Source of the DNA: Fasciola hepatica
Taxonomy: Eukaryota; Platyhelminthes; Trematoda; Plagiorchiida; Fasciolidae
DNA length: 64,000 nucleotides
NCBI GenBank assembly: GCA_948099385.1
Contig: CANUEZ040000213.1
Coordinates: forward strand, 62,001-126,000
Reading direction: 5' to 3'
Shown piece after piece: positions 57,896-64,000 of the stretch; the stretch's first letter is position 1; every line of letters starts with the position of its first letter. Both the position numbers and the translations under genes were made by a program. The notes below the pieces were generated by a model. The model saw only the letters and a list, made by a program, of their open reading frames with translations. It ran no database searches and had not been told where the DNA came from.

Positions 57896-58711
57896 CTGTC
57901 TTGGTTTTCATGAATACGTCTAACTTAATACAGTCCCAACTTGCCTCATGGGTGATCGGTTTGATCAAAATCTGCCACCATCCACCGGTGTTTGCTAGAA
58001 GTTGGAATGAGAAATTCGTAAGGGTAAGACTGAGACACAAAGAAAATTTCTATTTTCGAAAAGTGTACTGAAGTAGACGATGTTGTGTAGGTTGTTTTTT
58101 GGTGCTTGGTTTTTGAAATTCTCCAGGATAGGCCATCAGAAATCCACACAAATGCAGGTTTTCGAGGTAGTTTGACCCCTCTGTAGTATATGGAACATGT
58201 GTTCATCACTTCGTTACCCAAAAGAGGCAAAATCTTATGAATATGCATGATTTAGTTGGAAATACGACATCTGAGTCATTTCAGATAAGTACCAACTCCT
58301 TTACTAGATTGGTTCTAATTGAATAGGAAACAAATCATTTGGACGAACAGGAGTTGTGGAATATTTGTTCAATTTCATGGGTACCTCAGAAGACCTAGTA
58401 CTTCAAAGGCAAACAGAAATGCTCTTGGCAAGTAAGATATTCATTTTTACACCAAGAACACTCTGGTATCTTCACCCCGTATACATCAGTCAAAATAGCG
58501 GAAATGATATTTCTTCGGTGAAGCAAACGTGACTAATGAGTTAATACCATATGGACCTGAAAGTATTCCACCAGCACGGATGATGTTAATGGGAGTGCAG
58601 GTTCAGTTCGCTCCTCTGCCCTACCACGAGTACATACTCATGCACCAGTTGACACCCAATGACATAAGACTATAAAATCTACTGATTTTAAACATATTTT
58701 ATGAAAGCTCA

Positions 58712-59125
58712 TGTGAGGGTATGGGCTGACTCATGGTCGATAGCAAGCCATGTCCCGTCAGTAATCGGCATGTCAGCGCCTGGCCGGAATCCAAGTCAGT
58801 GCTTGTGCCAGCGGATGCTCGAATGACAATGCAGCGAATCGATGAGACGCGAACGGATTCCCGTCAAATGGCAGCTGGTTGTGTGATCAATCAACCAATA
58901 AGAGAACAGGCTACTTATGCGTTGCAACGACTGACGTCAATGATTGTTTCTTCCTATATAAACGATGTGTTTCTAGCTGATAAAATAAGATGATTCGTAA
59001 GCGGAATAGACTTCTCACTAGAGCTGGTGGGACGGAACGAAACAGCTTACTCTCTATAACCAAGACTTAAGATAATTAGAAGATCCATGGATAAATCTGT
59101 GTCACTGTTAAGTACTTATAACACA
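58712..59125 (+). repeat. Candidate solo LTR in the right arm
   Basis: Starts TGTGAGGGTATGGG, ends TTATAACACA; TATA box near 58950. Same unit as 39625-40038. Flanks GCTCA and TTTCA do not form a target-site duplication. Confidence 0.4.
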
Positions 59126-59617
59126 TTTCATTGATGCACCTTTTTTCTAGACACTCAAAAAGTAGCATATGTGAAAATTATTCACGCTATGGTCGCCTTA
59201 GATTATGAAAGAATTTGGAGTTCAGAATGCAAGTGGTCGCCCCTAACAGGGTTCAGTTTTGAAGCGACCCTCACTAAACAGTGAGCCTTGCATTTGCTCT
59301 GTCAATACTTTTGAAAGTGAGGGTTGATTGTAGCATAGGCTAGTGTTGTTCAACGGTCAGTCAGTGTAGCAAGGCAATCGGATGATATGTTTCGTCAAGT
59401 TACACAAGAGAACGAATAAAATGGGGCAGTAAAACACATCATACTGTTATCTAGTGCAGCCTTTTTTAAACCACAGACCATTCCAAAATCCGTTCCGTAC
59501 AACTGTTTCTTATCTCACCTGATTCTTTAGTGAATATGAAGCTTTCTAAGGTGTCCGTCTGCTCAGCACGAAGATGCTGAAAGCAAAGACCCCGCTGGAT
59601 TGCCGACGTTAGGTAAT

Positions 59618-60064
59618 TTATCCTTCGCTGAAAGGCCTAAAGGTTAACGTCCTAAAGCAGGGTATACAGCTTGCTACAAAGAAATGCTGTGTGCATGCCA
59701 AAAGAGTCGCATCCTGATTGCATAAACAATAATGAGTGACCAGTTGAGAATAGTTGACAGCTTTAAGCAAGTCAATATGGGAGTAATAACGGTTGGTGTG
59801 GGAGAAGAGACCAGTCACATGAAGGGCACTGGAAGCCGGACTAACTTTCTTCAAATTATCACTCTTGTCCCTGCCACAAAATGTGACCATACACGGAAGG
59901 ATGAATGAACTGCGCTTAGATATGTAACCTTTTACTTCAAGGTTGCTAGACCTGGGAAATGCCCTTTTTCCTCTGTCGTGAGGTATTGCGGGCACCATAT
60001 CACAGCGGATACGTAATCTAACATTGCCTTCGTCATGTTCCTCCGTGTTTTCATTTTTAGTCAT
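59618..60064 (-). other. Unassigned 148-codon frame in the right arm
   Basis: Longer version of 38686-39021. The additional 37 residues (CLCNQDATLLACTQHFF and on) result from loss of the stop present in the left arm. Not recognised. Confidence 0.3.
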
Positions 60065-61441
60065 CTTAAATGCCGTGCCGATAAAATATGCTTTATCGGG
60101 CCTAACGTTTGAAGCATTGAAAGTAAGCCTGTTTATTAATTGACGTTCTAATATACGTTAGACTACGACTTTAAAGAAGACTGACACCTTTTTAGTTTCT
60201 TCCCAGGGATTAACTATAAGCTTCCCTCACTACTTATAACCCTATTTTCCAAGATGTTCATCTTTTCATCGGAAGGGACAGATTTCATGAACATAACAGT
60301 TGACGGTATATTTAGTGCTTGCAGATGATCACTTTGAAATCGGGACTTGGATTATTCATATACCAGTCAGGACTTGTAACAAGTGTTATCTACCTTGGAA
60401 TATGAACATGGGTAACATCTTTCAGGACAGCCACGAGCTAAAGATTCCAAATACGTAGTACAAACTTTGCACCGCATTGATTGAGGGCTTGAATTAAGAG
60501 TTTCTATTTCCAAGTCTTTAGCACGACGACCTTGCTCAAACAAAACTCAGAACGTGTGGATATACCGTAGGGAAAAAATATTTCGATTACTGATAGGTGC
60601 GTATCCTTTCTCATTTAAGGAGAACTTATTCAGCATGGAAAGCAAACATTTCACAGACAGACTAATTTACAATTTGTCCTGCAGGTTCACAACCGTTTAA
60701 CATTTATAAAATAAATCATTTTTAGTTTGAGGAAATTGCACTCGGGTTTATGAACATACCTCTTGGAATATGACTGTTTAGCTCTAAACCGAGGACCAGA
60801 AAGAGAACAGCGACTGACATGTTTGCTCAGCAAGTTTGAAACTGACAAGAAGGATGATAATATTATTAAATTTATTTTGCTTAATATATTCCGCTATAAC
60901 GAGCGTATCCAATAGAATCGTGTGTGCGAATAATCACGTGAACGATAACGGAACCAATGGTGTTTGCCGGTAGATCGTCTGGCGATACACTCCGTTCAAA
61001 ATGACCCAGGAAAGTGCAGTTCCACTGCCGTAGATTTATGTGATTTTCACCTTCGTTTTTCAAGCTTTTATAGTAAACACTTGTACATACCCACACCCGT
61101 ATTACCGAACGAAAAGCATCGGACTGTTCAACCCACTGCTCGGGTCATCGTACTGAATAACACCTTTCGCCCAAATCATTTGTTCTGATTTCTGCGCTCT
61201 CATTGAATCATTCAAACTAATAAATATCCATTTCTTTGAAGTATTAAGAAACTCTGTCTAGGATACCAGGAATTAATTCTATCACAATCTCAATGAAAAT
61301 TTCCATCGATTCATGAAAACTCATGCTACACAAAGAAAATTATTTTCACTTCATCCTTTAGGCATTTACTACGTAGTACGGAGTACCTGGGAATAAATAT
61401 AGTTCTAGATAACAGAGTTGAACAAACATGCAATATGTCCG

Positions 61442-62576
61442 GGGTCTTTACTACATACTAGAATCTAATGATCCTTTTCAACTCTGGTGTGAAAATATAT
61501 GTGATTTGTGTGACCAGTAAAAAGGAATAGACATGTGCTAAAGTTGGGTGCGTGAGATGTCATAAGATTGATGATTTTGACAATAGAAAGTACAGAGTGA
61601 AACTCTTGTTATGGCCACGGAAACAACAACAACGATTCCACAAGACCGTCCCACGAAACTGTTATTGTTGTTGCCGTGGCTCTCACCTTCGAACTTCTAC
61701 GGCTTCTGCCATCAAGCGTAACTGCCTACGTGGTCGTTTGCTGTGAACTGCACAAGTGGTCAGGACCGTCACCGAATCGATTGGCTGTCTACTATCAAAC
61801 AAGTGTTGCAAGATTGTGTCTTTGACAGTGTGAACTGTTCCCTTGCGAAGAAGGATAGGAAAATGTCCTTCTGTCTCTGGGAACGACAAACATATCTGTC
61901 CACGGGATTATTGTTTGAATGAGTGCAAAAGTAATTACAACTGGTTCCTGGGCCCGTGAATAGTTCGCAAATTCGCCTACTTCAATAATTACAAATATTC
62001 GTTGCTCTGTGCAACCTCATTTTTTTCCTTTGGGTAAATAAGATTTGTCATTTTCACAGACTTCAACATTTATTCTTCTTCTACATAGAAATTTCATATT
62101 CCCGGATCAGTCTCAGATTTCTATATGAGTTTTCGCATCGAATGCATCACGTCTCTGGCGGATGATCTCTTATTTATGGTTATCTTTGGTTCATTGTTTC
62201 GACTTTAAGCGCTTTTGTTTCCCATCTGATTTCAAAGGAGTGGCCACTTTTGAAGAAATCATAATTTTGTTGATATACTAGTGCTCCGTATTAACCCACT
62301 CCCACCTGAACAGATGCGTTGGGATCTCTAGTCTCACAGTGACTTTACAATAAATCACAGGTCTTTCACATCTACTATGGGGCTGGTTTTACTCTATAAG
62401 CAAAAGTATCAATAAAACCTATGAAATCCTCTTCGAACTGGTTCGTGATAGAAAATCTGTTAGGCTCTGCCCACCTGTCTGATCTGGGTAGCCTGGGTAC
62501 TCTGTCAGCATGACGAACTAAGTCTTATTGACTGATTCGGGGAACAGAACTTTGGTTGATTCGTAAGACATATTTC
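61442..62576. other. Unassigned stretch, possible gag trace
   Basis: A 64-codon plus frame (61552-61746) contains CYCCCRGSHLRTS, which loosely recalls a gag zinc knuckle but lacks a proper CX2CX4HX4C. Nothing else was recognised. Confidence 0.25.
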
Positions 62577-63811
62577 ACCAAAATGACGTCATCGCCGAAT
62601 TTGAACAGAGTAGCCGAGTGGGATACTTTTGAGTCGCAAATGTAGAACGATAACAAATATTGAGGAAGAACAGTTCCTTGAAGAATTTTGACACTGATTA
62701 AGAGTGTTTAGCTAACCCTATTTCCGCATTTGGTACAGTATGTTCTAAACGGAAATTAGTCTTTCAAGCAATAGGCAGTTAAAGCAACTAATCGACTCAA
62801 GCTTTTGAAAAGTAAGGTACTTGGCCTAAAGTAAAATGCTGATACTTAATCTAGAAGGACACATCTAACGGATTTACATTGGTCACTGATGGAATTGGAA
62901 ATGAAATTTACTAAGCTCGCTGCTGCTTCAGTTGTAAAAAAATTGGGATCAGTCGCGAGGCAATGAAGCACTGCATATTCAATACTGATGAGCAGAGTAA
63001 TATTCGAAGGAAATCCATGGCTCTCGTTCCGTTCCCGGTATGGGTATCATTGTGGCTGGAAGCCAACAGTCTGGGCTGGGAATGAGTCGAGTGAACGGTA
63101 ATTACCGTAGTTATTTGTTCGCTGAGGCCCTGCTCCGTGTTTGTGTACTGCTGAAAAAAGGACCACGTGCTTCAGCAGACATGACAAACTTGGTGAACTC
63201 GAAAAGCTTGAAAACCTGCTCGGAAATTTCTACACTTCACGATAGACGGGATGTCATTAGCATCGTCGTGTAACGAAGGTATTGGACATTTTCTTGGTCT
63301 ACACCGAGGTCGTCAGACGGGTGGCCCTTCTGTTGGTCACAGAAAAGATTGCTTCCAAACCATATGTTCTAGAAGTGCAGAAAATTTCGGGATAAAATAT
63401 AGTCCAGACTTTTGTTGGTAGTCAAGGAACCTCAAGTGTGTTGTATTTTTCGAATGCTAATTACTCTTTCCTTCGTAATTATTTTGGGATGAGTAAGATT
63501 ACTCTTCTGAGATGGAAGTAAATCATTTTCAAAGGGCAGCAGATTTAACATCAGTGTTTTATAGTTTCGACTGCGAAATTACCTTTTGACTAAAGTTGTT
63601 GATGTTTTGGTTGTTGATGATTAAGTTTGTGTTGTGAACATGGAGTAGAACCAAGGGGAGTTGTGACACTAGTCCTGCTGTGTCGTGTGGAATTTATATA
63701 GGTGGCAAGGCTACCAACTAAATCTTTTTGTATGGTAGCAATGGAGGCGTAAAACGTTTCCGATTTCCACCGTGGATTTGTATATGTCAGCATTAGGTCA
63801 AGTTTCTTGGA
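62577..63811. repeat. 1.24-kb direct repeat R, copy 2
   Basis: Counterpart of 32350-33590. The flanks on both sides differ from those of copy 1, so the repeat is a discrete unit. No target-site duplication was evident. Confidence 0.85.
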
Positions 63812-64000
63812 GGCATGGCACATAAGTATTTCGGAATGCATGAGCACAGGTTAGAAGTTGGGTTCTTGAGATTGTCAAACAGAGAACGCACACTGTTTCA
63901 TATAATGCCGGGACTGTCAAAATCCGGCGGCGAGAGGCCAGGAGCAGTGCGTCATCCGGCATGTTGCTTTTCTGCCCGTGATAGCACCAATTCATAACCA
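63812..64000. other. Unassigned window end
   Basis: A 65-codon minus frame (63798-63995) continues to the window edge. Not recognised. Confidence 0.25.

Larger units (their letters stand above)
57896..61441. repeat. Right arm of the large inverted repeat (non-PLE part)
   Basis: Reverse complement of 37305-41099. The outer boundary is at the GCAATATGTCC near 61432-61441. It contains the second 414-bp LTR candidate and the 148-codon frame. Confidence 0.9.

Noticed and set aside
1..64000. CRISPR arrays, bacterial operons or prophage
   Set aside because: There are no short regularly spaced repeats, no dense coding, and all recognised genes are eukaryotic retroelement genes.

Overview
The window is eukaryotic, AT-rich and almost entirely made of decayed retroelements and segmental duplications. 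I found no convincing host gene, rRNA or functional tRNA. A parasitic flatworm genome (probably a trematode) is suggested by three things: several lineages of Penelope-like elements (PLEs) with GIY-YIG endonuclease, Ty3/gypsy pol remnants, and a tRNA-headed SINE carrying a hammerhead-like fold, as known for schistosome SMalpha repeats. The species is an inference from element families, not from a host marker.

Layout. 1-1620: internally deleted Ty3/gypsy copy (G1), LTR-integrase-LTR. 1770-15960: first copy of a large duplicated segment (D1). It carries a nearly complete but dead minus-strand Ty3/gypsy element (G2, 6497-10035), two related LTRs (10404-10665, 11880-12165) and a 1.8-kb tandem duplication (12270-15960). 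16093-16260: SINE with hammerhead remnant. 16521-21846: two head-to-tail PLE family 1 copies; the second is split by a GC-rich gag-bearing LTR element with one LTR (18944-20845). 22180-29262: second direct copy of the segment (D2), lacking 5.5 kb. 29280-31000: PLE family 2 (minus). 32350-33590: a 1.24-kb repeat that recurs at 62577-63811. 34600-36330: PLE family 3 (minus).

37300-44057 and 55254-61441 form the arms of a large inverted repeat, each arm carrying a PLE1 copy. Between the arms lie PLE2 copy B (44058-45496), an inverted third copy of the segment (D3, 45497-53033) and PLE1 copy 4 (53077-54777). D3 is interrupted by a 1629-bp TRIM-like LTR element (46472-48100) with two 313-bp LTRs that read as identical and a 5-bp target duplication.

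The elements do not form a pathway. They record a sequence of events: G2 and the LTR family are oldest, then segment duplication and inversion, with breakpoints at microsatellites and PLE ends, then LTR insertions. The most useful observations are: the TRIM with its empty site preserved in another duplicate; an in-frame leucine-triplet expansion inside the PLE1 reverse transcriptase; a shared YVDH instead of YVDD catalytic motif; and a PLE1 copy that is a mosaic of its neighbours. The near-identical inverted arms could also be an assembly artefact. All reading was by eye; no identities or alignments were computed.
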